A stretch of DNA of 64,000 nucleotides from Isoetes taiwanensis (GCA_021234155.1 JAJEKV010000045.1:9037105-9101104), one strand, 5' to 3'. Shown: positions 44,751-55,949, counted from the first letter of the stretch. Notes: generated by a model from the sequence alone, not told the origin. Numbers and translations: made by a program.

Positions 44751-45766
44751 AACACTTAATGCACTATCAACCATTACCTTTGCATCAGGATCTTCTTCAT
44801 CAAACTCAACCTCCTTTGCTATATTTATAGAAGAGTTTCCGCTCCCCATGTTTTCCCTTCCTCTATCTCTACCTCTATAGTTGCCTCTGCTTCTTCCTCT
44901 GTGACTGGTCTCTTTATTTTGTCCTCTTCCCATGTCTTTAGGACTGAAACAGTTGGAGGATAAGTGTCCGAACCCATCACAATTGTAACATCTCATTTCT
45001 CTGGCTTTAGAACAGTTTGCCCTCAAATGTCCATACGCTTTACACACATAACAGGGACCAATCTTACCTCCACATGCCTTCCCTTTCCCAGCAAACAATA
45101 CCTCAGTTTCTTCATCCTCATCTTCTTCTTTAGTTACCTTCCTTTGTTCCATTTTTGTCCTAATCAGAGCCTCTGCTTTTTCTCTGTTTCTTCCAACAGT
45201 TCTTATCAAGGTTTTTAACTGTCCAAAACCTGAGAAAGCCCTTGCAAGATTCAGTATCTGGAATTCTCTAGTGATTGAAACCTTTGTTGCCTCCAAGTCT
45301 GCAATGATGTTATCAAACTTCTGGAAAAAATGAGTTAGATTTTCATTCTCCTTGAATTTTAGTTTACTTAACTTCCTATCAAGCATTTCAAGCTGGGATG
45401 TATTTTTCACTTCAAAAGTTTTGATTAGGAAATCCCACAACTCTCTCGGAGACTTGTCTTTGATTTTGTGAACATTATTAGAGCTTAACTTACTTGCGAT
45501 AATAACCTTGGCTTCTTGTAGTTTGCCTTTCACCCTAATATTTCCTGTGCCTCCAGCTCCACCTGTGGCAGCTTTAGAAGAACCTTCATCTTGATGTACA
45601 CTCGCTGAACTGCTCTCACCTTGTACTTCATTATTACCAATGACAAATTCCTAGAGACCCTCTGCCTCCAACACATCATGCATTATGCCTTTCCATGATT
45701 GAAAGCCAGCCTCATATTCAAAAACATTGATATTACTTAACAGACTTGCACCCAGTCTAGTTGTCA
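44739..45766 (-). pseudogene. Copia A: gag with two zinc knuckles
   Basis: Minus strand from the ATG at 45766 (MTTRLGASLLSNINVFEYEA), with one TAG near 45650, through the UBN2/copia capsid region (SPRELWDFLIKTFEVKNTSQ, KLKFKENENLTHFFQKFDNI) to two CCHC knuckles (CYVCKAYGHLRANC and CYNCDGFGHLSSNC) and an Arg/Gly-rich tail (RGRSRGNYRGRDRGRENMG). Gag forms the particle that packages element RNA. The long 264-codon frame after the single stop shows that this copy decayed recently compared with its pol. Confidence 0.9.
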
Positions 45767-45777
45767 TAATAGCTATA

Positions 45778-45791
45778 ATGCTCTGATACCA
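45778..45791 (-). promoter_or_regulatory. Primer-binding site of copia A (initiator tRNA-Met)
   Basis: The minus strand reads TGGTATCAGAGC one base from the LTR end, the standard complement of plant initiator tRNA-Met used by most copia elements. Confidence 0.92.
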
Positions 45792-45792
45792 A

Positions 45793-46049
45793 TGAAGATT
45801 TTGTTAAGCACAAGAACAAGCTTAGCTCAATATACTTTACTTAATTCTAGCAAGTTTAATACTCATACTCTTGCATAAACACTATATATCATGAAGTTTA
45901 AGTTATTACTATAGCCACAAAAAAACATTCAATGGTTTTTCAGTATGCATTATCGAAGTATAATGTAGCAATGGGAATATCAACAAAAACTCTTTGATTC
46001 AAACCTCTACACTGAGCGATCGTATGCACAACAGAGGATTTTCCCCTTG
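45793..46049 (-). repeat. Copia A 5' LTR
   Basis: Begins TGAAGATTTTG next to the primer-binding site and has the canonical end ...GCACAACA at 46033, with 16 further bases shared with the other LTR (to 46049). Near-identical to 21551-21799. No matching 5-bp target duplication was found at the outer borders. Confidence 0.82.
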
Positions 46050-46299
46050 CCGCCTATGGCATTACAGCTCTACTCCTTGTGTTTTTAATTTCGGCAAGAT
46101 CCATTAAGCAATACGGCTCCAGTTGGTTCGGCAGCTCCAGCTCTCTTTCTATATTTGCAATTCCTTATCTGTTAATATTTCATTAGACCAACTGGGTTCA
46201 CCGACCTATGAGCCAGGGTTACCATATTTTCAATGGTCTGCATTTTCCTTTTTATTTTACTTCATCATCAACTCCATGGTTATAGGTTCCATGCCATCG

Positions 46300-46721
46300 T
46301 CTCCACAATATTGCATCATGAACTATAGTATATCTTTTCACAAAAGACATTATCTTTTAGATGAACTGCATTATGAAGATGTCGAGATTGATGATGTTTG
46401 TGAAGCGTGCATGTTAGAAAAACAAAATAGAATGGCATTTTTGAATAAAGGAAGAAGAGCACATGCATTGCTTGAATTAGTGCATTCAGGCGTTTGTGGA
46501 TCCATGCGAGTTGAGAGTCGTGGAGCTAAGTTCTACTTTGCTACCTTTATTGATGATTATAATAGACGCACTAAGTGTTATTTTTTGAGTACCAAGGATC
46601 AAGGATTTTATGCATTTACGTTGTATGTTGCGGAAGTAGAAAGAGAGACGTCATTGCAAGTTAGATGTCTAAGGTATGATCTTGGTGGAGAATACATAGC
46701 ATTAAAATTTTTGCAGATACT
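46300..46721 (+). pseudogene. Copia B: pre-integrase and integrase core
   Basis: The plus strand reads SFHKRHYLLDELHYEDVEID, VCEACMLEKQNRMAFLNKGR, LLELVHSGVCGSMRVESRG, FATFIDDYNRRTKCYFLSTK (first Asp) and LRYDLGGEYIALKF (second Asp). A Ty1/copia integrase of a different family and orientation from copia A. The gag and 5' LTR are missing; the element begins between 46050 and 46300. The frame runs into the first copy of a tandem array at 46722. Confidence 0.85.
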
Positions 46722-47991
46722 ATCAAACACATGGGATATAAAGACAAGTTACTTGCAGATATATGCTGCAACAAAATGGGGTAGCAAAACACAAAAATTA
46801 CACTATTATGGATGAAGCTAGACCCATGCTTAAACATGCAAGTTTTCCAATAACTTATAAGGAGAAGCTACTGCAACTGCTTGTTTTATTCAAGAATAGG
46901 TTATCGATAATTGTAGTAATAGGTGGGATACCAGAGAAGCTCTAGACAGAAAAAGGCAGCCTGTGCGGCGATTTAAGATTTATAGATGCCTCGCCTATAT
47001 GTTGATGTTGAAGGAATTAAGAAGGAAACTGGATGAGCGAAGTACGTACATCTTTTTAGCAGGTTACGATGAGCAGATGAATGGATATTGATTATATGAA
47101 CTATCACACGTAAAGTATATGTCAGTAGGAATGTGGTATTCAATGAAAGTGTATTCTCTTAAGACAAAAAAGGTCTACTCCAATATGAAGCAAATGAATG
47201 GGTACCGATAGAGTATTTGGAAAGTGGCCATGAAAATGATGAGGAAGAAACGAGAGACTCAATATCAAAGGATAATGAAGTTGATGCGGAATCAGAGGCT
47301 AATGAGATCATAAAGACCAACACCATAGATGTGGAATCTGACATTGAACTAGATGAGGTGCATGAGGTAATAGAATCTGATAGTGTGCCTCATGAATCGG
47401 GATTTGAGCTAGCGAGGTGCATGAGGTTGTTGACATCGAGACATCAAGTAGAAAATGGAAGTAGGAGAACCCAACATGGTGATGCAGAGCATCTAAAAGC
47501 TGCAGTCCCATTTGATACAAGATTGTATGGTAAGGAAGAAAGTGGTAGAACAACGAGACCACGGAAATTGAAATCCTATCTTGTATAGTAGATCTAGAGA
47601 CAATGGGTCAAGCCTTGAAAGGGCAGGATGCATGCAGATCACTGGAAAGAGGCCATGTAGAATGCGTTAGATTCATTTAAGTGGGCGGGCACATATGAAC
47701 TAGTACCACGGTCAAAGGACAAAAATGTTGTGGATGGAGGGGAAAAATGGACGAGCGCCAATTTTCTTGCTTCTTTTGTCCTTTTCCCGTTTTTTCTGTT
47801 ACAAGCCTCTTCTTGATAAAAATTATGGGAAAATTTGAATTTTTGATGATCTGAAGCTCAATTCCTGTGGATCATCCTGCTGCCCTGGTAGAAGGGTAGC
47901 TCTAGCTGCAATCCTCTCACCAGTATCTACAATTTGACCCTCATCTTGATACATTTATGAAGCTGTATTCTTTCTTTATTCGATCTTTCTT

Positions 47992-48318
47992 ATGGAAACC
48001 TCTGTTTTCACAATTATAAGAGAGAAAGATAGAATCTCGTGTGGATTTCTAAAGGGCCCGGCTACTGATCTTTGGAACTCCTTGATTATTCAAAGGCTCT
48101 TTCCGGACAATTTGTTCTTCTCGGAATTCACTTTTGTACCTTGTAGTATTGAATTCGAGGTTCAAATCATCAACTCCTGGCTAGAGGAATTTGTGGGTTC
48201 GAATGCAGTTGGTCCGGCAGGGACATTCAGAGTCTATTGTAATTGGCTGGATTATTTGATCTCGGTTGAAGTTTATCCTCCCCAGGATCCTGCTCAATTT
48301 GAAGGAATTTCTCCTTAA
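47992..48318 (+). CDS. LINE upstream ORF (108 codons), unknown function
   Basis: An ATG-initiated frame in the 5' region of the LINE, upstream of ORF1 and separated from it by ~190 bp. It encodes a neutral to acidic protein with aromatic residues (for example FRVYCNWLDYLISVEVYPPQ) and no recognised domain. It could be an extra product, a remnant of a longer ORF1, or a chance frame. The lack of any zinc finger or coiled coil distinguishes it from ORF1. Confidence 0.4.
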   Translation: METSVFTIIREKDRISCGFLKGPATDLWNSLIIQRLFPDNLFFSEFTFVPCSIEFEVQIINSWLEEFVGSNAVGPAGTFRVYCNWLDYLISVEVYPPQDPAQFEGISP

Positions 48319-48505
48319 ATTTCCTTGAATTGTATGTGGATCTCTTTGCAATCAGATCTACAGCATGTTAGGCTTCTCGATCATCTTAGTTTAATTTTGG
48401 TTCATTCCAATGGTTTCATATCCTTTGCTTTCTGTTAATTTCCCCCTTTTCAATTGTTAAAAAATTTTGCATGAACTTTTGTTGTTTCTCCCTGAATTTG
48501 TCGCA

Positions 48506-50890
48506 ATGGTCACAAATTTTCCGAAAAACCCTAAACATTTGGCTCTTCTACACGCATTCGCGCACCTTCCAGCTTCTGAACGATCCGCCATTCTCCCAAA
48601 ATTGATTTCATATCAAAATCAGCCCTTTGATACCATCCTCTTTGGTAACTTTGATAATTTGTTGCTCCCGCCTCCTGCTATGGATCCGATTTCCCACGAT
48701 GTCCCTCATTGGGATAATTTGTCTGCTGATCCCGATCATAGGGGTATTCTCCATCCCCTGAACCCTGCTACTCAAATTCCGATTCCATATGGTGTTGCAA
48801 GAGGTCGCCCGGAAGTCCGCTCGGATGACGAATTAGATGAAAGACTCAAGCGTACACGAATTCCATATCTAAAAGATCGGAAAATGAAGATTTATCACGG
48901 TATTTCCTTGAATTTACCTGTTGTGCATTCTAAAATAGATGCTCTTTCAAATTCTGCTGTGATCATCAAAGTTCAAAAATGTGGAATTAAGCTTGAAAAA
49001 TTGTGGGCCTTCCTCCTCAGCCTTAACAAAGGGATCCTAATTCAGGCTATCTATTGGCTCAATTACCCCTACATTATGCTTAAATGTGGGAATTCCAGAT
49101 CAGCAAATTTCTTTCTGAACTATGGACCTATGACCTATGATACTTCTCAATTGTCCTTTCTCAAATGGCATCCTAAGCTTGACATTGATCAAATGAATAA
49201 TCTTTGCATTGCCTCCACATCTCTTTTTGGGCTCAATCCTATTTATTGGGATGAAGAGTGCTTCAAGCTTTTGTTCAATTCTGTTGGAACTTATATATCT
49301 ACTGAATACTCCCCTGCCAAACCTCCCAGAAGCTTTGTTCAGCTTGACCTTTCCAAGGATATCCTTCTTTCCATACCATTCATAGATGCCTTTGGTTTTG
49401 AATCTCAATTAAACCTTAGATGGTCTGGTTTGCCCTCTACATGTCAGAAATGCTTTCAAAGACATTTCTGGTACTCTGATTGCAAAACTTCAACAGTGGA
49501 CCCTCAAATTGACAGACTCCAGCATGGGACGCATACTCAGGAAATTCAACCACAAAACAAGGTTTACATCCAACAGGATCCTGAGGAAAAGCAAAAAGAT
49601 CAGCCTGATCTGATCACTGCTACAAAGGGGAATTCTAGTAAGGATTCACAATTCCAGAGGCTGCCAGAAAGTGACAGATTCAAATGGACTAAAGTAAATG
49701 GTAGCTATAAGAGAATTCAGAGAAATAAGGCAGCCAGAGATGAGGAAAGAGACAGAGATAAAATGTGTGAAGTAGCACACACAAATAATACAAAATATAA
49801 TATGCCTCTAACTATGGGTGAACCTAAGCTGCTAGTAAAAGGGAATGTGATTGGGAAAGTTACCCAGGCTACAGACAAGTTAAATTTCATTCTGAGTGAA
49901 ATAATTAAAGAAGCTAAAGGGAAAGCTCAATGCTCATATAATCTTATGGATTTCCCAGTCAAAAATAATAGTAAGAGTGGGTCATTAGATATGAAATCTC
50001 GAGACAAAGCAAAGTTCCAACTGAATTCAAGTCAGGTGAATTCACAACTGAAAATTTCCTTGCCAGCAAGTTCGAAACAACAAAGTAACAACAAACCAAA
50101 TGAGCTGAAAAAGGACTCTCATCCAGCTAGTAATTCAAGTCAAACTACTGAAGATTTGACTCAAGTATCAGTACAGCAGCAAGACAACCTACAGATCAAC
50201 ACTCCAAATCCTTTTCAGGTATTATCTGACCTTAATAGTAATCTAGATCCTGAATTAAATAAAAGTAAGGTATATGCTTCTCCTCATATTTATCCCTCAT
50301 CTGCACCCTTAAAAGATTCTTCAGCTATCCATATCCATCCAGTTGATACAAACACTGTTGAAATGCCTTCTTTAATTGATTTGGACTTCCAAGTGGTTGC
50401 AAGTCCTTGCAATCCTTTGAATACACCCAACAAGTTTATTGAACAAATGGCCTCTCTGCAAAATCATACCTCACATTCTACAGATTCAAAAGAAGTTAGG
50501 GTGGATATTGACTATGTGGCTGATCCTGAGATTGTTCCTGATACTCCTGAGGATATACAAAACATGGAGCTTCAAGGGAATGCAACATCCAGGCAAGTTC
50601 TTAATTCTGTTCCTTTAAACAACTATAAAAATTCTATGTTTCATTTCTACCCAGGGGGTTGTTCTGATTATTCTGATAGTGAGGGATATGGGAGTGATAA
50701 GGAAAACTGGGACAAAGAAGAATTCTTAAATGAAAGTCTTAGTATTGACCCTATGCAGGTGAAGTCCCAACCTATGAAAAAATCTGTCAGAAAGGATAGG
50801 GCTAGAAATGATGTGGTTTTATCTGGCTTCAATAAAACTCCAGCTCAGAACACTAGAAATAAAAGGAAATCCAGAAAGATCAGGCTCTAG
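48506..50890 (+). CDS. LINE ORF1 protein (nucleic-acid-binding, zinc knuckle)
   Basis: Intact frame of 794 residues from the ATG at 48506 (MVTNFPKNPKHLALLHAFAH). Residues ~90-310 form the DUF4283-like N-terminal region of plant L1 ORF1 proteins (KIDALSNSAVIIKVQKCGIK, LWAFLLSLNKGILIQAIYWL, FVQLDLSKDILLSIPFIDAF). A zinc-knuckle-like CQKCFQRHFWYSDC lies at ~312-326. The C-terminal 450 residues are Ser/Asn/Gln-rich and probably disordered, ending in a basic RNKRKSRKIRL. ORF1 binds LINE RNA in the ribonucleoprotein particle. ORF2 starts 38 bp downstream. The unbroken length supports recent activity. Confidence 0.85.
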   Translation: MVTNFPKNPKHLALLHAFAHLPASERSAILPKLISYQNQPFDTILFGNFDNLLLPPPAMDPISHDVPHWDNLSADPDHRGILHPLNPATQIPIPYGVARGRPEVRSDDELDERLKRTRIPYLKDRKMKIYHGISLNLPVVHSKIDALSNSAVIIKVQKCGIKLEKLWAFLLSLNKGILIQAIYWLNYPYIMLKCGNSRSANFFLNYGPMTYDTSQLSFLKWHPKLDIDQMNNLCIASTSLFGLNPIYWDEECFKLLFNSVGTYISTEYSPAKPPRSFVQLDLSKDILLSIPFIDAFGFESQLNLRWSGLPSTCQKCFQRHFWYSDCKTSTVDPQIDRLQHGTHTQEIQPQNKVYIQQDPEEKQKDQPDLITATKGNSSKDSQFQRLPESDRFKWTKVNGSYKRIQRNKAARDEERDRDKMCEVAHTNNTKYNMPLTMGEPKLLVKGNVIGKVTQATDKLNFILSEIIKEAKGKAQCSYNLMDFPVKNNSKSGSLDMKSRDKAKFQLNSSQVNSQLKISLPASSKQQSNNKPNELKKDSHPASNSSQTTEDLTQVSVQQQDNLQINTPNPFQVLSDLNSNLDPELNKSKVYASPHIYPSSAPLKDSSAIHIHPVDTNTVEMPSLIDLDFQVVASPCNPLNTPNKFIEQMASLQNHTSHSTDSKEVRVDIDYVADPEIVPDTPEDIQNMELQGNATSRQVLNSVPLNNYKNSMFHFYPGGCSDYSDSEGYGSDKENWDKEEFLNESLSIDPMQVKSQPMKKSVRKDRARNDVVLSGFNKTPAQNTRNKRKSRKIRL

Positions 50891-50928
50891 AATCTTCTTT
50901 CTTATTATCTCTTTCTTCTCTCATTGAT

Positions 50929-53900
50929 ATGAAGATTCTTTCTTGGAATCTCAGGGGAATTAAAGGCCCTCTGAAAAGGAGAAGAGCCATTGCTCAAATT
51001 AGGCAATATAATGCAGACATCATTATCCTCCAAGAACTTAAACTTCCCTCCTTCGAATGTAGTAATTTAGGGGAGTGGATTTATCCTAATTCTACCTCTA
51101 TTTGGATCAGCTCATCTGGAGCAAGTGGTGGAATGGCCATTATCTGGAAGAAAGATATCAATCACTCCTCCTTCTATAACAGTCCCTCAAGAGCCTGGCA
51201 AGCCATGATCTGCTCGGTTTCTAATTCCAGATTTGGCATTATCAATGTCTATGCCCCTACCTCTCCAAAAGATAGAGAACCAATTTGGTCTGAAATGAAT
51301 TCCTGGCTGAATGCTCAATCTCTTGAAAATTGGATTGTTGCTGGTGACTTCAACAATACTCCATCTTGGGACAGATTTTATGTCTCCAATCCTTCTACAT
51401 CCTTCTGGGACAACAGCTATGTTACAAGTGATGAAGGAACTTCCATCTCAGATCATCAGCCCCAGTTCCTTCATACCTCACATGTCATCAACATCAAAAG
51501 AGAAGGGAGCATGCCTTACAAGTTTAATTCCTCATTGCTGGAAAATGAGAAATTCTGCTCTCAATTCAGATCCTTTTATGAGACTCTTTCCAATAATTCA
51601 AATGTGGTTGATGGTAACCAACTGCCCTCTATGAAATGTTTCTACTCTAAGATCAAGCAAATTAAAGGGTGGATTAAAAACTGGTCCAAAATTATCAAGG
51701 AGGAGAGAAGCAAGGAAAAAAACCAGCTCCTAGTGTATATGAAGGATATTAGGTCTCTTCTCCAGAATGATCCGTCTAATTACAATCTTCATGTAGGTGA
51801 GGAAATTTTAGAGAGAAGAATAAAGAATATTGAGGAGATGGAAGCTAAGGGCTCTGCTATCAAATGCAAAATTAAGTATACTAATGAAATGGACTCTGGC
51901 TCCTCTAAATTCTTCTTCAGGGTTGCCAAGAGTAGGGTTCTTAGAAACTCCATTACTGAAACTATTGATGATCAAGGTAACAATTACAGTACTCATTCTG
52001 AAATTGCAAATTTCTTCAAGAGCAGATATATGGATATCTTTAGTGACAAGCCAATTGACCCCAACATGGCCTCAGAAGCCAAAGAGTTTAATTCCATTGT
52101 GGATTCTATTCTTCCTGATCCTAGGGAAATCATGGATGATGCTATCATTGCCATTCCATCTCACATTGAGATCTATGAGATTCTAAATTCCTTTAGCAAG
52201 GGCAAATCTCCTGGGCCAGATGGCCTTCCTGCTGAATTTTATATCAAGTTCTGGGATATACTCAAAACTGATGTTATCTCCCTTGTCCATGCCTTCTGGA
52301 ATGATAATCATTTGCATCCTTCAATTTCCAGTGGCTTTATCTCTCTGATTCCTAAAGTTGATCATCCTTCCAAGTTTCAGGACTGGAGACCCATCTCTCT
52401 CACCAACACCACCTACAAGCTCTGTGCTAAGATCATTGCTATGAGAATCAAAAGCTTCCTACAAAGAAATATTAGCCAAAATCAATCAGCATTCCTTCCA
52501 AATAGATATATCTTGGATAATTATGTGGCTGCTATGGAAGGTCTGCACTGGAACAAAATCTCGAATCAAAATTGTATTCTTCTCAAGCTGGATTTTAAAA
52601 GAGCCTTTGATTCTGTGAGGTGGGATTCCCTGGATTTTGCCATGTCTAAATTGGGCTTTCATCCCAAACTCATGAATCTTATACATGGTTTAAACTCTAG
52701 GTCCAATTCTGCAGTTCTCATCAATGGTGTCCCTTCTGGCTTCTTTCCTCTCTCTTAGGGAGTTAGGCAAGGATGTCCTCTAGCTCCTTATCTTTTCCTT
52801 GTGGCTGCTGAACTCTTAACTAGGGTCACTCTTCATTACCAGAATACTGCTCAGTTAAAAGGTTTAAAACTCCCAAACTCTGATGATAGTATTTCCATTC
52901 TTCAATATGCGGATGATACCTTTTCCTTCCTGGATGCTGATCTTCAAAATATCAATCTTTTTCTTAAGATCTTAAGGCAATTTTCTGCTCCTCTGGTATC
53001 CAATTGAATGTGTGTAAGAGTATGATCATTGGTGACCTCAATATTCCAGTTCTAGCTGGTATCAATGTCCTTCCTTCTAATCAGGCAACCAAATTACTGG
53101 GGTTGCCTATAGCTTTGAATCATAGCATCAAAGGCCTCTGGGATCCGATTATTTCGAGAATAAAAAAGAAACTAAACAATTATGGAAATTATCTCTCTCT
53201 TGCTGGTAGATCTATCATTGCAAATGCTGTTCTTGCCAGTTCTCATGTCTACTTTTCCACAGCTCTAGTAGCTCCCAAATATGTCTATTTGGAGCTTGAG
53301 AAGGTAATTAGAAATTTCATTTGGAAGGGAAGTCATCTGGTTAATTGGAACTCCATATGTAAGCCTAAAGTCTCTGGAGGTTTAGGTTGCAAGAATCTTT
53401 TTATTCAAGCTCAATCTCTTGCTGGTAAACTCATTTGGAAAGCTATTCATGGGAATCAATCTCCTGCTTATATCTTTATCAGGTATTGGATATCTTTAAG
53501 TCACCCTTGTGGTCATCCCTCAATTCATCATCTGCTCCCTCATTCTGCTTTCAATCAACTGAAGCCAGGCCCCAGCATTTCCCCTCTTATGCACAATCTC
53601 ATCAAGGCTTGGAATGCTATCTCTCCTAATTTTCATTTCATCAAAAGAGATGAGCTTCACTCTGATGTTCCAATCTTCTGGAACCCTATCATGACTGAAC
53701 AGAACTCTCCTGTTCTTGCTATCAAGCATCCCAGAATTTATAAAAAATGGCATGAGGCTGGTTTAGTCTATATCAGAGACATGTTTGTATGTGGTAGAAT
53801 CATTTCTTGGACTAGATTGAAAGGTATTATCAGAGGCACCTCTTCTGATAAGAAAATTTATTCTTTTATCAAACCCTTCCTCTCAAATTTAGCTGTCAAT

Positions 53901-54584
53901 TCTGGAAAAAGTGACTGGAGGATAAATGACAAAGGGGATTACAAAGTGAAAAATGTTTACAATGCCATGACCTTCAACAATGAGGGATGTAAAGCTATGC
54001 TGAAATGGTCCATTACTTACGATCAGCTTAAAAGTTTATTTCATAATGTTTGGCATTCTTATTGTCCTCCTAAGGTCTCATATTTCATTTGGCTCATTGC
54101 TAATGGCAGTCTAAACAATCTGGTCTCTATGTCCAGAAGAAACCCTAATATTTCTGCTACTTGCCCTTTAGCTTGTAATAGGCCTGAGGACATGTGCCAT
54201 ATTTTCTTCTGTAGCACTCTAAATGGTTTCTGGTCTTGGTTCTCTGATAAATTTCGGATTGAAATCAATGATGATCTTATGTCCCTTATGAACCATGATA
54301 ATAAATTTGATAATACAATTATTAATATTGCCCTTTGGAACATTTGGAAAGCAAGGAATCGGGTGTTGTATGGTAAAAAAAATGTGTCCATCTTCTGGAT
54401 AAAATTGCACTTTCAGTTTGATTTTGAGACTATTGCTACAGCTCATAAAAAGAAATTTGGAGCTAATTTTGACAGGAAATGGGAAGACTATGGTTTGTAT
54501 AGGGGTCATTATGATTTGTTTGCTTCCAATCTAAATGTTGTGGACTCTAACTTATTTCTCTCTGATGATCCTAGAGTATCTTAA
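50929..54584 (+). pseudogene. LINE ORF2: endonuclease and reverse transcriptase, one stop and one frameshift
   Basis: Starts MKILSWNLRGIKGPLKRRRA at the ATG 50929. The APE-type endonuclease (ELKLP, INVYAPTS, VAGDFNNTPSWDRF, SDHQPQ) occupies residues 1-190. RT begins near residue 420 (KGKSPGPDGLPAEFY, WRPISLTNTTYKL, LKLDFKRAFDSVRW). A TAG at 52756-52758 precedes GVRQGCPLAP, the frame then continues through YADDTFSF (52903) and shifts by one base near 52995. The last frame (53004-54584) has the connection region and a zf-RVT domain (WHSYCPPKVSYFIWLIANGS, CPLACNRPEDMCHIFFC). There is no RNase H. These two lesions probably inactivate it. Confidence 0.93.
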
Positions 54585-55029
54585 TTTCCTACGAGGAGAA
54601 GGAAGCAATAGATTTGATACCAGCAGCTCTCCTTTCAGTCAGAGATCTCGGGATCAAGTCATGAAAAATGACATTGCCACTTCAATGGAGTCATTCCTGA
54701 TGAAAAGAGGACGTATGAGTTACAACAAGGAAAGTGAAGATTTGTGGGCAAGGATATTTTGCAGGGAGGTCATCCAGATCCATTTATTGTGGAAATTCCT
54801 GACAGCAAATAATCGAATTCTCACAGAAGCTCAGCTCTCAAGATATAGAACATGGTACTACAGTCATAAATTGCTGGCTGATCTATATAGGTCACTGCTA
54901 ATTCTTCTGGAGGATAGGGATATGTTTCGACTCTGTTATCACAATAATTGGCCCCTTATTCAATACCTCTTTGGCTCCATAGATGCATTTAATGCCTACT
55001 TCAATTCTTACTTTTCAGATCACTGCTGA
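54535..55029 (+). CDS. LINE downstream ORF (164 codons) overlapping the end of ORF2
   Basis: Starts at an ATG (54535) that overlaps the last 50 bp of ORF2 in the +1 frame and runs to TGA at 55027-55029. The N-terminal 50 residues are Ser/Arg-rich (NRFDTSSSPFSQRSRDQVMK). The rest is helical and aromatic (ESEDLWARIFCREVIQIHLL, YRTWYYSHKLLADLYRSLLI, NWPLIQYLFGSIDAFNAYFN). No domain was recognised. Canonical plant L1 elements have only ORF1 and ORF2, so this is either a third product, a frame-shifted extension of ORF2, or a passenger sequence. Its intactness beside damaged ORF2 is notable. Confidence 0.55.
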   Translation: MLWTLTYFSLMILEYLNFLRGEGSNRFDTSSSPFSQRSRDQVMKNDIATSMESFLMKRGRMSYNKESEDLWARIFCREVIQIHLLWKFLTANNRILTEAQLSRYRTWYYSHKLLADLYRSLLILLEDRDMFRLCYHNNWPLIQYLFGSIDAFNAYFNSYFSDHC

Positions 55030-55417
55030 AATCCCTGTCCATTTGGCCTTCAAACCAAGAAGCATATACTGGCTTTTATTTAATTTAGTTCTGGTTTACT
55101 CTTTTGGTGGATTACATTTTTGGCAGGTTTATAATCTTTCAGAATCCTCAACAATTTGCTCGTTGGAATCGGCTCAGTTCCGGAATAGCGACCTGCTGTT
55201 TACCTACTTCCATTTCATTCTACCAAGGGTGGTTGCTGATCGATCTTCTTCCTTAATCTGAAGACTTCATTTTACGCTCTGTTTACACTCTGTTATCAAT
55301 TGCTGGATTTCACTATAATTTTGATATGCTTCTCCTAAAAGCATACTTTTGCTATGTACTTTGAGATTTCATAATTAATGATAAAACCAACTCTTACTTA
55401 AAAAAAAAAAAAAAAAA
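55030..55417 (+). other. LINE 3' UTR and poly(A)
   Basis: Non-coding tail with an AATTAATGATAAAA stretch shortly before the 18-nt A run at 55400-55417. Confidence 0.8.
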
Positions 55418-55949
55418 TGTTGTGAGAAGCAAATGGATTTTTAAAATCAAGAGAAAAGTGGATGGATTAGCATAGCTATATAAGGCACGTTTGGTTGCAA
55501 AGGAATATACCCAAGAAGAAGGCATAGATTACAAGATACTTTCTCGTCTATAATTGAGATAAGGGCATGCAGTACAGAACGATATGGAAATAAATCGTAT
55601 ATGAATGTCAAGACTACTTTCTTGAATGGGCATTTGGATGAAGAAATTTATATGGAGCATAGCCGCAAGGATATGAACAAGGTCAGAACATAGTGTGCAA
55701 GTTAAAAAAGACAGTTTATGGGTATAGAGAAGTGTCTGGGGAATGCTACATGTGCAGGAACATATTCTTAATTCCTTGGTGATTTATAAATTTAGGGAAT
55801 TCCACCATTTGCTTTGCGTTCGCTAAATTAGAAGAATATGTTAAACGAGGTATAGCCATTGGCCTGGGATGGAATCTTTCATTGAGCGACCAAGAGACAC
55901 GAGAACACATGCCAAGTTATGGTTGAATCACAATAGGATGGGATGACTA

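Larger units (their letters stand above)
47721..55423 (+). mobile_element. Near full-length LINE (L1-type), 7.7 kb, with 11-bp target duplication
   Basis: AAAAATGTTGT at 47721-47731 and 55413-55423 flanks the insert. The 3' end has an 18-nt A run (55400-55417) that overlaps the A-rich start of the target copy. The uninterrupted target can be seen in the other array copies (for example 58490-58503), which proves the insertion. Layout: 5' region 47732-47991, small ORF 47992-48318, ORF1 48506-50890, ORF2 50929-54584, a further ORF 54535-55029, then ~370 bp of 3' UTR. Only one stop and one frameshift affect ORF2, so the insertion is young. Confidence 0.96.
46722..55949 (+). repeat. Array copy 1 (interrupted by LINE)
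   Basis: Pol segment 46722-47731 and 55413-55802 plus filler 55803-55949. The linker ORF is at 47217-47588. It lacks 10 bp (GAAGATTGAG) before GGGAATTC that the other copies have. Confidence 0.92.

Noticed and set aside
47308-47562. Minus-strand ORFs repeated in every array copy (84 and 61 codons)
   Set aside because: They are antisense to the acidic copia linker frame and recur only because the DNA is repeated.
49100-49408. 102-codon minus-strand ORF within LINE ORF1
   Set aside because: It is a shadow of the intact ORF1 on the other strand.
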